Origin: Saprospiraceae bacterium
Lineage (GTDB): Bacteria; Bacteroidota; Bacteroidia; Chitinophagales; Saprospiraceae
NCBI GenBank assembly: GCA_022841505.1
Contig: JALHRK010000012.1
Location: 1 to 44,412, forward strand
Reading direction: 5' to 3'
Length of the DNA: 44,412 nt
Shown here: positions 31,911 through 40,887 of the stretch, piece by piece
Position numbering within the stretch: position 1 is the first letter of the stretch
Layout of the letters: each line of letters begins with the position of its first letter
Notes under the pieces: generated by a model
The model's input: the letters and a program-made list of their open reading frames with translations, nothing else
Database searches by the model: none
Told to the model about the DNA's origin: nothing
Translations under genes and position numbers: made by a program

Positions 31911-31959
31911 GGTGAATGGTTATTTGTTATTGGTTATTTGTTACTGGTTATTGGTGACT
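31911..31959. repeat. Heptamer (14-bp) tandem array before the LytTR regulator
   Basis: Three 14-mers on the plus strand, GGTTATTTGTTATT (31918), GGTTATTTGTTACT (31932) and GGTTATTGGTGACT (31946), each two 7-mers. On the minus strand the leader reads AATAACC/AATAACA units ending ATTCACC directly before the ATG. The period is 7, as in the TTAGATA arrays, but with a different word. Confidence 0.85.
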
Positions 31960-31991
31960 GTGAAGGTTAAAGTAGAAAGGTTAAAGGGGCG

Positions 31992-34814
31992 TCATCCAGA
32001 TAATCGGATTGTTACCTTCGTTCCGGTCGGGGATCCATCCGTAGCATACAAGTCTTCGATCATCGCATTGGCATTTACGCCATACAATTCGCTGATCAAT
32101 TCCATCCGTTCGGCGGTTACTTGCAGGCCGTGCGATTTTTGGGTGACGGCAGATTTGCTTTTCAGCTCCATGGCCCGGTTTCTTCCGACGCCGTTGTCTT
32201 CCACCACAACGCATAAACCCTCAGCCTGGCCAAAGACCCGCACCGTTAGTTTTCCTTTGTCTTTTTTATGCATCAGCCCATGCCAGATCGCATTTTCCAC
32301 ATACGGCTGAATGAGCAGTGGCGGCAGTTCTATCTGCTCAGGGTGCACTTCCGGGCTGACAGAAATTTCATAGTCGAAGCGGTTGCCGAAGCGCATGGCC
32401 TCCATTTCAAGGTAAAGCCGCAATGCCTCCAGCTCACGGTCTAAGGGTACCCGGTCAGATCGGGAATTATCCAGGATCAGGCGAATGAGGCGCGAAAACT
32501 TGGTCAGGTAAACGGAGGCTTCGTCGGGTTCGTTCACCAAAATAAAGCGGTTGATGGAACTGAGGCAGTTGAATACGAAATGCGGGTTCATTTGCGCCCG
32601 CAGCGCCGCCATTTCCACTTTGGCGATGCGCCGGTTAAAATCGGTTTTTAAAGCTTCCTCCCGGCGAATTTGCCCGATCCGGTAGCGCCAGAGCAGGTAC
32701 AACAGGCTCAACAGAGACAAACCCGCCAGGATTCTGAACCATACCGTTTGCCAGAAAGGCGGACGGATGTTTATGTGCAGCCGCAAACCCGGCGCATTCC
32801 ATCCCCCTTCTCTACCCGATTTTACTTCAAAAAAATAATCTCCCGGCGGCACATTGGTAAAAGCAGCCCGGTGGAGTTTCCCGTTGTCAATCCAGTCTTC
32901 CTGAAAACCGGCAAGGCGGTAAGCGTATCGGTTTTTTTCTGGTTGTGAAAAATTTGCGGAAGCAAATTCAAAGACGAAAAAATTTTGTTGCCAGCTCAGC
33001 TCGATGGTCTTTAAAAAACCGGGACTGGGCAAATGGTCGGGTTCTTTTTCAAAAACCTTGAACGAGGTGAGCAAAATCCGGGCGTCTGTTTTGGCCTTCA
33101 GCACCGAATCAGGGCTAAAAACGGTAAATCCCTCTACGCCACCGAGCATGATTTCGCCTTTACGGTTGCAGGCAATCGGCGCATCAATGAGTTCATCCCG
33201 CAGCCCGCTGCTTTGGCCGAAGGTGCGCACTTGCAGGGTTTTCGCATCTACCCGGGCTAAGCCTTTAGGCGTTCCCACCCAAATATGCCCCGCCAGGTCT
33301 TTTTGTACGCTGATGACCTGGTTGGAAGGCAACCCGTTTTGGGTGTTCAGCGTCAGAAAAGCTTCGTTTTCAGGTGCGTTGTAATCAAACCGCGATACCC
33401 CCCCCGGGTCAGTCGCAACCCAGAGATAACCCTGGCCGTCGCGACAGATCGAATTGACGATGAATGCGCCCAGTGTGCGTTCCGGATTGCTTTCTTCGCG
33501 TTGGTAAATGCTAAAGCGCCCGGTTTTTTCATCGTATCGGAATAACCCGTAATCCTGCGAGCCAATCCATACCGTTTGGCGCTGCAGATCGGCGAACACG
33601 CACGAAAGGTTGCGCCCGATAAAACCTTCCGCTTCGGCCGGTTTCCACCAGGTTTGCTGAGCGGTGCGCCATACCCAAAGCCCCGCATCGTCTGTGGCAA
33701 ACCACAAATTGCCGTGGCTGTCCTCCGCCATATCCTGGAAAATAGACGCCGATCCGGGGTTGGGCATATGTTTGGGAATGGCCACTGGACTCAACTTCAA
33801 GGTTCGGGGATCCAGTAAAAACAGCTGATTCCCGGCGCCAACCCAAATGCGGCGGCGGCTGTCTTCAACCAACAGCGCTGCAACGCCGGGCAGGGCAAGG
33901 GTTCGGATTATTTTTCCGCGCTCCATCACAAAAAGCTGTTGTCCCTCCAGGTTATTGGCGTATTGCAGGCCATTGTCGGCTTCGATGAGTCGGTAAAACG
34001 GGTAGGCTTCGGGGTCGGGTGTGCTGGTCGCAACCCGGTCAAACCGAAAATGCTGTAAATCCGGATCGAAGCAGCGCAGGCCATCCTGACCGCCAAGCCA
34101 GACGAGGCCGGTCGGATCCCGGTGAACCACGCTGTCGGGGATTTCGGAATAAACTTTCGGATCCTGGTGGAAAGAGAAAGTCAACGTTCCTGTATGAAAA
34201 CTGAACGTGCCGAGGTTGGTGTACAGCCATAACTCCTGCGCCGATTTCCGTTCAAGCCGGTAAATAGTTTTGTATCCGGCAGTTGCTTTTTCCGGTAAGG
34301 CCTTTTCTGCAAAAGCTTTCCAGGGGAAGGTGCGGAACTTCGTGGAATCCCGGGTATTGAAAAGCGTCAGGTCGCGGTTGTCGCAACACAGCCATAAGCG
34401 GTCGTGGGTGTCGGGCAGCAGGTCGGTGACCAACGAATTGGGAAGGGACTGGTCCTCCCGGCCGGTATTCCGCCAGGTTTTGAACCGTTCGGTGCGGGGA
34501 TCGTAGCGGTTGAGGCCGTTTCGGGTGGCGATCCACAGAAAGCCCGCACCGTCCTGTTCGAGGTCAGTAATGATTTCGTGGCAAACCGTTCGATCGGGTT
34601 GCCGTGCATCAGGCAGGTATTGGCGGAAAGCGTACCCGTCGAACCGGTTCAGGCCATACGTTGTGCCGACCCACAAATAACCTGCCTGGTCGCGTAAAAT
34701 GGATTGAACCTTGTTGTCGCTAAGCCCGTCCCGTTCGGTGAAATGCTGGTAGAACGGGAGGTGTTGCGCCTGTGCAGCGAAGCCAGATAACAGGAAAAGC
34801 AGCAACAGGCGCAT
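31992..34814 (-). CDS. Two-component sensor with beta-propeller periplasmic domain and LytS-type histidine kinase
   Basis: 940 residues. A signal peptide (RLLLLFLLSGFAAQAQ) exports a seven-bladed two-component regulator propeller repeat domain (about 25-600; blades open with segments like GYLWVGTTYGLNRFD), then a Y_Y_Y domain (about 610-690), one transmembrane helix (TVWFRILAGLSLLSLLYLLWRY, about 695-715), then a LytS/YehU-type kinase core. The phosphoacceptor is His745 in MNPHFVFNCLSSINRF; the ATPase N box is LLIQPYVENAIWHG. It senses a periplasmic ligand, often a carbohydrate, and phosphorylates the neighbouring LytTR regulator. The ligand cannot be told from sequence. Confidence 0.93.
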   Translation of the reverse strand: MRLLLLFLLSGFAAQAQHLPFYQHFTERDGLSDNKVQSILRDQAGYLWVGTTYGLNRFDGYAFRQYLPDARQPDRTVCHEIITDLEQDGAGFLWIATRNGLNRYDPRTERFKTWRNTGREDQSLPNSLVTDLLPDTHDRLWLCCDNRDLTLFNTRDSTKFRTFPWKAFAEKALPEKATAGYKTIYRLERKSAQELWLYTNLGTFSFHTGTLTFSFHQDPKVYSEIPDSVVHRDPTGLVWLGGQDGLRCFDPDLQHFRFDRVATSTPDPEAYPFYRLIEADNGLQYANNLEGQQLFVMERGKIIRTLALPGVAALLVEDSRRRIWVGAGNQLFLLDPRTLKLSPVAIPKHMPNPGSASIFQDMAEDSHGNLWFATDDAGLWVWRTAQQTWWKPAEAEGFIGRNLSCVFADLQRQTVWIGSQDYGLFRYDEKTGRFSIYQREESNPERTLGAFIVNSICRDGQGYLWVATDPGGVSRFDYNAPENEAFLTLNTQNGLPSNQVISVQKDLAGHIWVGTPKGLARVDAKTLQVRTFGQSSGLRDELIDAPIACNRKGEIMLGGVEGFTVFSPDSVLKAKTDARILLTSFKVFEKEPDHLPSPGFLKTIELSWQQNFFVFEFASANFSQPEKNRYAYRLAGFQEDWIDNGKLHRAAFTNVPPGDYFFEVKSGREGGWNAPGLRLHINIRPPFWQTVWFRILAGLSLLSLLYLLWRYRIGQIRREEALKTDFNRRIAKVEMAALRAQMNPHFVFNCLSSINRFILVNEPDEASVYLTKFSRLIRLILDNSRSDRVPLDRELEALRLYLEMEAMRFGNRFDYEISVSPEVHPEQIELPPLLIQPYVENAIWHGLMHKKDKGKLTVRVFGQAEGLCVVVEDNGVGRNRAMELKSKSAVTQKSHGLQVTAERMELISELYGVNANAMIEDLYATDGSPTGTKVTIRLSG

Positions 34815-34853
34815 GCACTTATTTTTTATTGGACAGATAGCCTGCCAAGGTAA

Positions 34854-35372
34854 TCATTCCGTATCAAATTTCCCTTCGGTGATGCGCACGACGGTGTTGC
34901 CGTTGTCGCTGGTGAGCGTGCCTTCAAAAGTGCCCTCCAGGTCCATTTCACTCAGTTTTGTGAAGCGGATGGTAAAACTCTCCCCCGCTGCGTTATTCAC
35001 CGCCAGCAAACGGATATCGAAAGGGTCTGTGGTGTTGGGATTCACGTATTGTACGGCCCACTTGACCGGGTCGTTTTGGTTGGTAATGGTATACGTGCCC
35101 GGCTGTTGAATATCGTACAGAGCAATGTTGAACGGCTGGGACTTATCCGGCTTCATTTCACCGGCGACAATGGTTGTACCCTTTGGATAGCCCTTGGGAT
35201 TGTATGCGCCAAAAACGTCGGTGCATTCTACCAGCTTGCCGTCCACTTTCATTGTCAGGAATGGCCCGCTGGCAGTTGCAACGGTTTTGGCTTCGCCCCC
35301 GGCTTGCGGTTCGGAAGCTTTGTTGCCACAAGCCACCGCCAGCAGCAAAAACATAAAAGTTATTGACCTCAT
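34854..35372 (-). CDS. Lipoprotein, function unknown
   Basis: 172 residues with a lipoprotein signal (RSITFMFLLLAVAC, Cys15). The mature part resembles other Bacteroidetes lipoproteins with a calycin-like strand set: MKVDGKLVECTDVFGAYNP, IALYDIQQPGTYTITN, FTIRFTKLSEMDLEGTFEGTL. Probably in the loose DUF6252 group, from memory. It lies between the DUF3592-like gene and the sensor kinase, on the same strand, so it may be cotranscribed and could present a ligand to the propeller sensor. Function is not established. Confidence 0.7.
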   Translation of the reverse strand: MRSITFMFLLLAVACGNKASEPQAGGEAKTVATASGPFLTMKVDGKLVECTDVFGAYNPKGYPKGTTIVAGEMKPDKSQPFNIALYDIQQPGTYTITNQNDPVKWAVQYVNPNTTDPFDIRLLAVNNAAGESFTIRFTKLSEMDLEGTFEGTLTSDNGNTVVRITEGKFDTE

Positions 35373-35392
35373 TGTGTATAAATTTTAGGTGT

Positions 35393-35839
35393 TTATACTT
35401 TCCCCCGAATGCCGATCGACATCATGTAGATCGCAAAAAGCGACAGCAGGGTATTCATCAGAATCATTTGAATGCCAAACAAATAGGCATCTTCCGGTTT
35501 GCCTTTGGCAAAAACCACCGGCACGCGTTCGTGCAAATCGTATTGGGTGAAGGTGAAAAAAGTAGCTGCACTGCTGCGCCCTTCGAGGGAATCGGTAGCG
35601 CCTGCTGCAACCGGGTACCGAAAAACTGGTCGGCGGGCACGCCGCTTGCCTTTGCGGACACCTGTACTTTCCATCTGCACGGAAGGACTATTCCTGCCTG
35701 CCAGAAACCCGGAAATTCGGCCCTCAACCACCTCGCCGGTTGCGCGGTACCAGACCGTTTTGACCGTAGTCCCGCCAAAAACATACAGCAGGAACCCCCC
35801 AAGCCCAAGGAAGGCCAATCGGAAAAATAATTTCGTCAT
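35393..35839 (-). CDS. DUF3592-like membrane protein
   Basis: 148 residues with a hydrophobic helix near each end (about 7-27 and 117-142) and a beta-rich middle: ATGEVVEGRISGFLAG, RARRPVFRYPVAAG, FTQYDLHERVPVVFAKGKPEDAYL. This is the layout of DUF3592 proteins, whose function is unknown. The start codon overlaps the stop of the beta-helix gene (ATGA). Confidence 0.7.
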   Translation of the reverse strand: MTKLFFRLAFLGLGGFLLYVFGGTTVKTVWYRATGEVVEGRISGFLAGRNSPSVQMESTGVRKGKRRARRPVFRYPVAAGATDSLEGRSSAATFFTFTQYDLHERVPVVFAKGKPEDAYLFGIQMILMNTLLSLFAIYMMSIGIRGKV

Positions 35840-37500
35840 TTGATGATGATTGGTGTGTGAACAAAGCCTTCAATTCCTAAGAAATACTGTCCTGCTGGCA
35901 GGTCGCCCACGTAGAAACGGCTGTCCAAACCCGTTTTAACACAGGCGCCGTTCGCCGGGTAAAGGTTCCATTGCGCAGAAGCAGGCAGGTTGTGGATTTG
36001 CACCCATTCCGATGTCGGGTTGGGAAAAATTTCCCATTCGGGCCGTTGCAGCGAAGGATTCCAGATAGAAGTTGCGCCGCCTTCTGCACCCGTGCCAATG
36101 GTTCCGGCGGGCGGGGGCACTTGCAGGGCGGCGCCATTGCCGAATTCATCCGCGCCCAGGTCAATCGCGCCGCTTCGGGGCTGGCCATCGTAGTCGCTTG
36201 TTGGCGCCGAAGCCGTTTGACCGGCGTCAATGGCAGCGCTGCCGCTCGTCAAGTGAAACTGGGCATTGAGTTGCGGATTGGTTTCCAAACTTTGCGCATC
36301 AAAACCCAGTTGCGATTTCCACTGTGCAAAGGTGCGTGCCGGCCAGTTTACCCCATCATCAAAACTGGCAACCCCGGTTGTTTTATGGTAAATATTTCGG
36401 TTGATCAGGTTGTTTCCGGTGAGCGCGCCTTCCCGGAGTTGCACGGTGTAGTCTTCATCGCCCGTACCGCTTTGGTCAACAAACAGGTTGTTGAAAACCT
36501 GGATGTTGAAGTTGGCTGGGGTCAGGGTAGTCGTTTCGCTCACATAAATTTCTCCTCGGGCAATCATCAGCGGCGCATGGTAAAGGGGAGAAGCCGTCAC
36601 GACCGTATTGTTGTAGGCGGCACAGTCTTTTGCGGCAAAAAAGCCGATTCCTGCGCCGCCCGTGGTCACCACCAAATTGTTGAACGCAGTGCTGTTGAGG
36701 CACTCGTAGTAGTTGGGGTTGGCGTTGGTATCGAAAAAATCGGCGTCGGTGTAGAAGCCAAGCAGGATGCCCGCTTCGCCAGCGTTCATGATCAGGTTGC
36801 CCTCGATCACGCAGTTGGCCGCGCCGCCTTTGGCGTAAACGGCGGAAGTGGACGTGTGGTGGATATAGCAATTTTGAACCAGCATGCCGTCGCCGTTCAC
36901 GTTGTCAATACCTTCTGCGTTGGGGCCGCCGTTCGCTTCCGAGTTGGAAGGTCCGATTCCGGAATTGTAGAGTTCGCAACTGATGATTTGGATTCCATCA
37001 CAGCCGGGTTTGATTTTGATGCAATCGCGCCCCGTGTCGTGGATTTTGCAATTGCGCAGCGTAATGTTGCTGGCGCCGCGGCGCTCATTGGCGGGAAGCC
37101 CCCATTCCCAGTTGGTTTCAAAGCTGACGCCGTAGTAGTATCCGCCTTTGATTTCCAGATTTTCCAGCACGCCGCCCGTCACATCCGGTTCGTTGTACCA
37201 GATGCAGGAAGCAACGTCTTCGATGTTGAGCGGGGCAGTAATAATGGCCCACTCGCCGGGATAAGACCGGATGGTTAAATTGCTTTTGGGAATACGGATT
37301 TCATTGGAAGGGTAGGTTCCGTTGCGCAGCTCGATGACATCGCCCGGATTGGCCCGGTCAATGGCTTCGGGGATGGTTTTTAGCGGTTGCGCCAAGGTGC
37401 CGGCGTTGTTGTCGTTGCCGGAGGGCGAAACGTAAATGGTAGCCGCAAAGGCCGGCAAAAACCCGATGGTCAGGAAAAAGAGAAGGAATGACTTTTGCAT
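35836..37500 (-). CDS. T9SS-secreted parallel beta-helix protein (polysaccharide lyase-like)
   Basis: 554 residues. A signal peptide (QKSFLLFFLTIGFLPAFA) leads into a right-handed beta-helix (about 20-420), opening ATIYVSPSGNDNNAGTLAQPLKTIPEAIDRANPGDVIELRNGTY, the pattern of pectate-lyase-like and chondroitinase B-like proteins. The last about 80 residues (EIFPNPTSEWVQIHNLPA ... LPAGQYFLGIEGFVHTPIIIK) are a type A T9SS sorting domain. It probably acts outside the cell on polysaccharide; the catalytic residues could not be assigned. It is first in a minus-strand set with the lipoprotein, kinase and regulator, so it may be a target as well as a neighbour. Confidence 0.85.
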   Translation of the reverse strand: MQKSFLLFFLTIGFLPAFAATIYVSPSGNDNNAGTLAQPLKTIPEAIDRANPGDVIELRNGTYPSNEIRIPKSNLTIRSYPGEWAIITAPLNIEDVASCIWYNEPDVTGGVLENLEIKGGYYYGVSFETNWEWGLPANERRGASNITLRNCKIHDTGRDCIKIKPGCDGIQIISCELYNSGIGPSNSEANGGPNAEGIDNVNGDGMLVQNCYIHHTSTSAVYAKGGAANCVIEGNLIMNAGEAGILLGFYTDADFFDTNANPNYYECLNSTAFNNLVVTTGGAGIGFFAAKDCAAYNNTVVTASPLYHAPLMIARGEIYVSETTTLTPANFNIQVFNNLFVDQSGTGDEDYTVQLREGALTGNNLINRNIYHKTTGVASFDDGVNWPARTFAQWKSQLGFDAQSLETNPQLNAQFHLTSGSAAIDAGQTASAPTSDYDGQPRSGAIDLGADEFGNGAALQVPPPAGTIGTGAEGGATSIWNPSLQRPEWEIFPNPTSEWVQIHNLPASAQWNLYPANGACVKTGLDSRFYVGDLPAGQYFLGIEGFVHTPIIIK

Positions 37501-37686
37501 GATCGGTTGATTTGATGCAAAAGTGAGGGCGTTCTCTCTTTTATGTTATGTTGGGTTTGTGAATGGGGGTTTTGAGTTTGTGGGTGGTTATTCCACCAAC
37601 GTACCCCTCTGATGCCGCCTCTGTGATTCTGCCTGTGGGAGTGGAATTTTGCTCTTATTATAATCTTGAAAAATGGCTTATATAAG

Positions 37687-38058
37687 TTAACGCTTTATGG
37701 GCAATTTCCTGATTCTTATGCTATTTTCCTCGATAATCACAATTGCTCCACTTGCCAATTCCTTTTCCAAAACCGGCAAATTAGATTCAATCAAATTGAA
37801 TAAAATCTTTGCACTTAATTGTTCTAAACGGAATAGGATGACGGATGGTCTATCATTCTGGTTTAAGGCAAGTAGGGTGCCAAAGTCCGTGTCATGAGTA
37901 AGAATTACCTCGCCAGATTGTTCGGCGAATTTCAGTATAACCGAGTCATCTGTGTTAACGTATCCTATTTCTACAACATGGCGAGCAGGGTATTCCAACT
38001 GATTTAAAAGGATCACAAGGGAAGGCGGTAAATTCTCATCCAGCAAAAAGGACAACAT
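37687..38058 (-). CDS. DUF5615 PIN-like toxin
   Basis: 123 residues of the PIN-like DUF5615 family, the probable ribonuclease half of a type II toxin-antitoxin pair. Motifs seen: FLLDENLPPSL (first acidic residue of the PIN site), EIGYVNTDDSVILKFAEQSGEVILTHDTDFG (the HDTDF signature) and RPSVILFRLEQLSA. The start used is ATG at 38058 (MLSFLLDENL), one base after the antitoxin stop (TGAGATG). Toxin and antitoxin are thus one transcript. Activity is inferred from family. Confidence 0.87.
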   Translation of the reverse strand: MLSFLLDENLPPSLVILLNQLEYPARHVVEIGYVNTDDSVILKFAEQSGEVILTHDTDFGTLLALNQNDRPSVILFRLEQLSAKILFNLIESNLPVLEKELASGAIVIIEENSIRIRKLPIKR

Positions 38059-38059
38059 C

Positions 38060-38305
38060 TCAGGAAGCTTTTTGGAGCGGAATATAACGCCCACTCAACA
38101 TCGTGGCTGCAAAAGAAAGCGCTTCCTGAATATCTTCCTTAGTTATCCAGTAAAATTCCTTTACAAAATCATCCGTACTCATGCCGCTTGCAAGGTAAGC
38201 CAATACTGTATCTACAGGAATACGTGTGCCTTTGATGCAAGGCTTTCCTGCGCACCGTTCCTGGTTAACGCTTATCCTTGGAAAATCAGGGAAAATCAAT
38301 TCCAT
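38060..38305 (-). CDS. DUF433 antitoxin
   Basis: 81 residues of the DUF433 family: ISVNQERCAGKPCIKGTRIPVDTVLAYLASGMSTDDFVKEFYWITKEDIQEALSFAA, a helix-turn-helix-like DNA-binding protein that is the usual partner of DUF5615 toxins. It precedes the toxin in a two-gene operon. A 17-bp palindrome sits just ahead of it, a natural site for autoregulation. Confidence 0.9.
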   Translation of the reverse strand: MELIFPDFPRISVNQERCAGKPCIKGTRIPVDTVLAYLASGMSTDDFVKEFYWITKEDIQEALSFAATMLSGRYIPLQKAS

Positions 38306-38326
38306 ATGGCCAATAATTTGAAATAT

Positions 38327-38354
38327 AAAGCATCACATGCTTTGTACAAAAGTA
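38327..38354 (-). promoter_or_regulatory. Promoter and palindromic operator of the toxin-antitoxin pair
   Basis: Minus-strand TACTTTTG (38354-38347) fits TAnnTTTG. Directly downstream lies the perfect inverted repeat AAAGCA-TCACA-TGCTTT (38327-38343), overlapping the expected transcription start. A palindrome here is typical of antitoxin-bound operators. No good -33 box was found. Confidence 0.5.
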
Positions 38355-38422
38355 TGGATTTTTTGTCAATATTTCGCTAGTTGTTTATAAAGTGATAATC
38401 GCGCCCTTTCTTATGTTTCTAT

Positions 38423-40759
38423 CTACCGCACCACCACCACATCCCCCGTATACCTTACCGTCACCCCATCCACAAACATAATTTCGGCCACCCAAACAAA
38501 GGCGCCCGGGGAAACCGGTTTTCCCCGAAAGTCCCCGTCCCAGCCGGCGCTTTCCTGATTGGGCGGGAAGTTTTCGGCTTTAAAAACGTGTTCGCCCCAG
38601 CGCGACCAGATGTTGAACGAGCGGACTTCCTGCGCTTCGGGGCCGGCAAAAACCGTGAAGCGGTCGTTGATGCCGTCGCTGTTGGGGCTGAAAGAATTGG
38701 GCACATAGACGTCGCGCTGCGCGATCACCCGAACGGTGATGCTGTCAACAGTGGCGCACCCGCCGGGCGCGACCACATGCAGCGTGTAAGTAGTGGTGTG
38801 ATAGGGCGTGGCTTTGGGCTCCGGGCAATCGGTGCAGGAAAGTCCGGTGGGCGGCGACCAGATAAAGGTGTCCAATGGCGTGCTTTGCGAAACGTCGAGG
38901 AAGACGCTCTCCGCCAGCAGTACGTTCAGGTTGGGGCCCAATTCGATTACAGGAATTAGCGGAGTGGCCAAGTTGCCGTCCACGGAGGTAATGCAGCCGT
39001 TGGCATCCCGAATGGTCAGGGTTTGCGGTCCGGGAGAAAGGCCCGTAAACGCAGAAATGGTGTCGAAATCACTGCCTGAAATTGCAAATTCATAAGGCGG
39101 CGTGCCGCCCGTAAAGAGGCTCGCCAGCGCGGCGCCTGTGTTGAAGCCATCGCAGCCCGGATCAACAAAATCAACCTCCAGCACCAGTTCGGGCGGGCTG
39201 TTCAGCGTTTGAGAAAGAACCAATTCGCAGTTTTTCGCGTCGCTGATTGTGACGGAGTGGACGCCCACCGGCAGGTTGCTGATGGTTGCCGTTTGGCCGC
39301 CGCTGCTCCATTGGTACGTGTACGGCGGCGTGCCTCCGGAAGGAAACGCGCTGATGCTGCCGTCCGATCCGTCAAAGCAGGAAACCTGGACGCCATTCAG
39401 GGTTGGAGCTAACAACTCCCCGGAGAGTGCCGTCGGTTCTGCCAGGTCTCCAAACAGGATGACATCGTTCCCAAAATTATCCGTTATCGTAATAAAATAA
39501 GTGCCAACAGGCAGGTTATTGATAGTCTCTTCAACATCCAATGCCGCAATGCCCCCGACGCCATTGGGCGTGCCTGCGCCAATTCTTTCCCAACTATAAT
39601 TAAAAGGCGGCGTTCCGTTTTCTACCGTAAAATGCAGTTGCCCGCTCGCCTGCCCTCTGCACAAAACCGAATCGAAACGGAGCTGGCCAATGATTTCGCA
39701 CTCAATGACCTGTAGCGTCAGGTTGATGGTGCTGTCGCAACCGTTGGGGGTCTCCAGACCAACCTGAAACTGGCCGGAGTCGAAAAACGGTTGGTCGCCT
39801 ACGTAGATGCTGTCGCCTTCGCAAATCAGCAAGTCTAAGTTCGTCGTTGCAGCGGGCAGTACGGTGACGGTCAAAAAGATGGCACTGTCGCAGCCTTCTG
39901 TCCCGGCGAGGTGGAATTCGTATTGCCCGGGATCACAGATCGTTGTGTTGGCGCCGACCCAGCACTGGCTTTCGCAAAGCACCGTATCAATAAAGACCGG
40001 CGCTATGCTCTGTACGACAATGGTTTGGCATACAGGTGGTGCGGTATCGCAAACGTTAGAAGCAGTCGCGCAGAGGTTGTACGTGCCATTTGTGGTCCAC
40101 ACTCTTTGGAGGATGCTGTCCTGTTGCCCGGAAATGGGCGCTCCGTTGACCGTCCAGCTGAACATAGTTGCGCCGGAAGGAGGACTTAGGTGGTATTCCG
40201 TAATGGTGTTCCGGCAAACAATGTCATCGCCGGAAAGCACGCCCGAAGTTTCCAACGCGCCAACTGCCGTTGTGCCTTGCAGTACCTCGATGGTGTAATT
40301 GCAAACGTCGCCGGCGCTGCCGTCCATGACAAAAAAGTAATACTGGCCGATGACTAAGGGGACGGTATTGTTGAATATTGCCGTTTCGTTGTTCGCAATA
40401 TCCGTATCGCAATTCGACACCAACTGGAAAGTCTGACAATTTAAACTTTGGTAAATGCCGACTTCCAACCCCTGATTCATCTGGCAGTTAAAGGCGCGGA
40501 CGCTGAGTTGCAGGTTGACGCTGCCCGCAATGAACCCGATCCATTGCATGTGGTGGATCTGTGTGGTGCAAAATCCCGAAGGCGCTTGTCCCTGTTGCGG
40601 GTCGTCGTTGATGCCCGTGAAGCCGTCAATGTCGCAGATGATGCAGGCCTGGTTGCAAAAAGAAGTCATTTCCGGATTGGCGCCACAAGGCTGGGGCTGA
40701 GCCTGGAGTACCAACAGGAAAGGAAAGATCAAGAGCGCTGTAAGCGTAATTTTTTTCAT
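38423..40759 (-). CDS. T9SS type B cargo with SprB repeats and CHU_C domain
   Basis: 778 residues. Signal peptide KKITLTALLIFPFLLVLQAQ; the mature protein opens with Cys-rich segments (CNQACIICDIDGFTG), then PKD/Ig-like stretches, SprB-type repeats (SCFDGSDGSISAFPSGGTPPYTYQWSSGG, about residue 460 on, and further GGTPPY copies), and ends with the gliding-motility-associated C-terminal domain (DVYVPNSFSPNSDGINDRF ... FNIWSRWGEHVF ... GKPVSPGAFVWVAEIMF). That domain is the type B sorting signal for T9SS and surface attachment. It is probably an adhesin or surface scaffold. The start ATG at 40759 opens the signal peptide. Confidence 0.9.
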   Translation of the reverse strand: MKKITLTALLIFPFLLVLQAQPQPCGANPEMTSFCNQACIICDIDGFTGINDDPQQGQAPSGFCTTQIHHMQWIGFIAGSVNLQLSVRAFNCQMNQGLEVGIYQSLNCQTFQLVSNCDTDIANNETAIFNNTVPLVIGQYYFFVMDGSAGDVCNYTIEVLQGTTAVGALETSGVLSGDDIVCRNTITEYHLSPPSGATMFSWTVNGAPISGQQDSILQRVWTTNGTYNLCATASNVCDTAPPVCQTIVVQSIAPVFIDTVLCESQCWVGANTTICDPGQYEFHLAGTEGCDSAIFLTVTVLPAATTNLDLLICEGDSIYVGDQPFFDSGQFQVGLETPNGCDSTINLTLQVIECEIIGQLRFDSVLCRGQASGQLHFTVENGTPPFNYSWERIGAGTPNGVGGIAALDVEETINNLPVGTYFITITDNFGNDVILFGDLAEPTALSGELLAPTLNGVQVSCFDGSDGSISAFPSGGTPPYTYQWSSGGQTATISNLPVGVHSVTISDAKNCELVLSQTLNSPPELVLEVDFVDPGCDGFNTGAALASLFTGGTPPYEFAISGSDFDTISAFTGLSPGPQTLTIRDANGCITSVDGNLATPLIPVIELGPNLNVLLAESVFLDVSQSTPLDTFIWSPPTGLSCTDCPEPKATPYHTTTYTLHVVAPGGCATVDSITVRVIAQRDVYVPNSFSPNSDGINDRFTVFAGPEAQEVRSFNIWSRWGEHVFKAENFPPNQESAGWDGDFRGKPVSPGAFVWVAEIMFVDGVTVRYTGDVVVVR

Positions 40760-40887
40760 AACTGGCATGTCGTCACTTTGTAAAGGCCGCAATTCGCAAA
40801 ATCCTGCGGGTCGCGATAAATATACGCCCTTGAAGTGATTAGACGCGATGAATTTTCCAGTATGTCACTACGCTTACAGCCTTCTCC

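Noticed and set aside
35971-37278. 435-codon plus-strand open frame opposite the beta-helix gene
   Set aside because: Val/Gly-rich with no recognisable domain; the opposite strand has a signal peptide, beta-helix and T9SS domain.
37586-37604. Short GGTGG/CCACC hairpin near 37590
   Set aside because: Five base pairs only, no T-run and no relation to a gene end that needs it.
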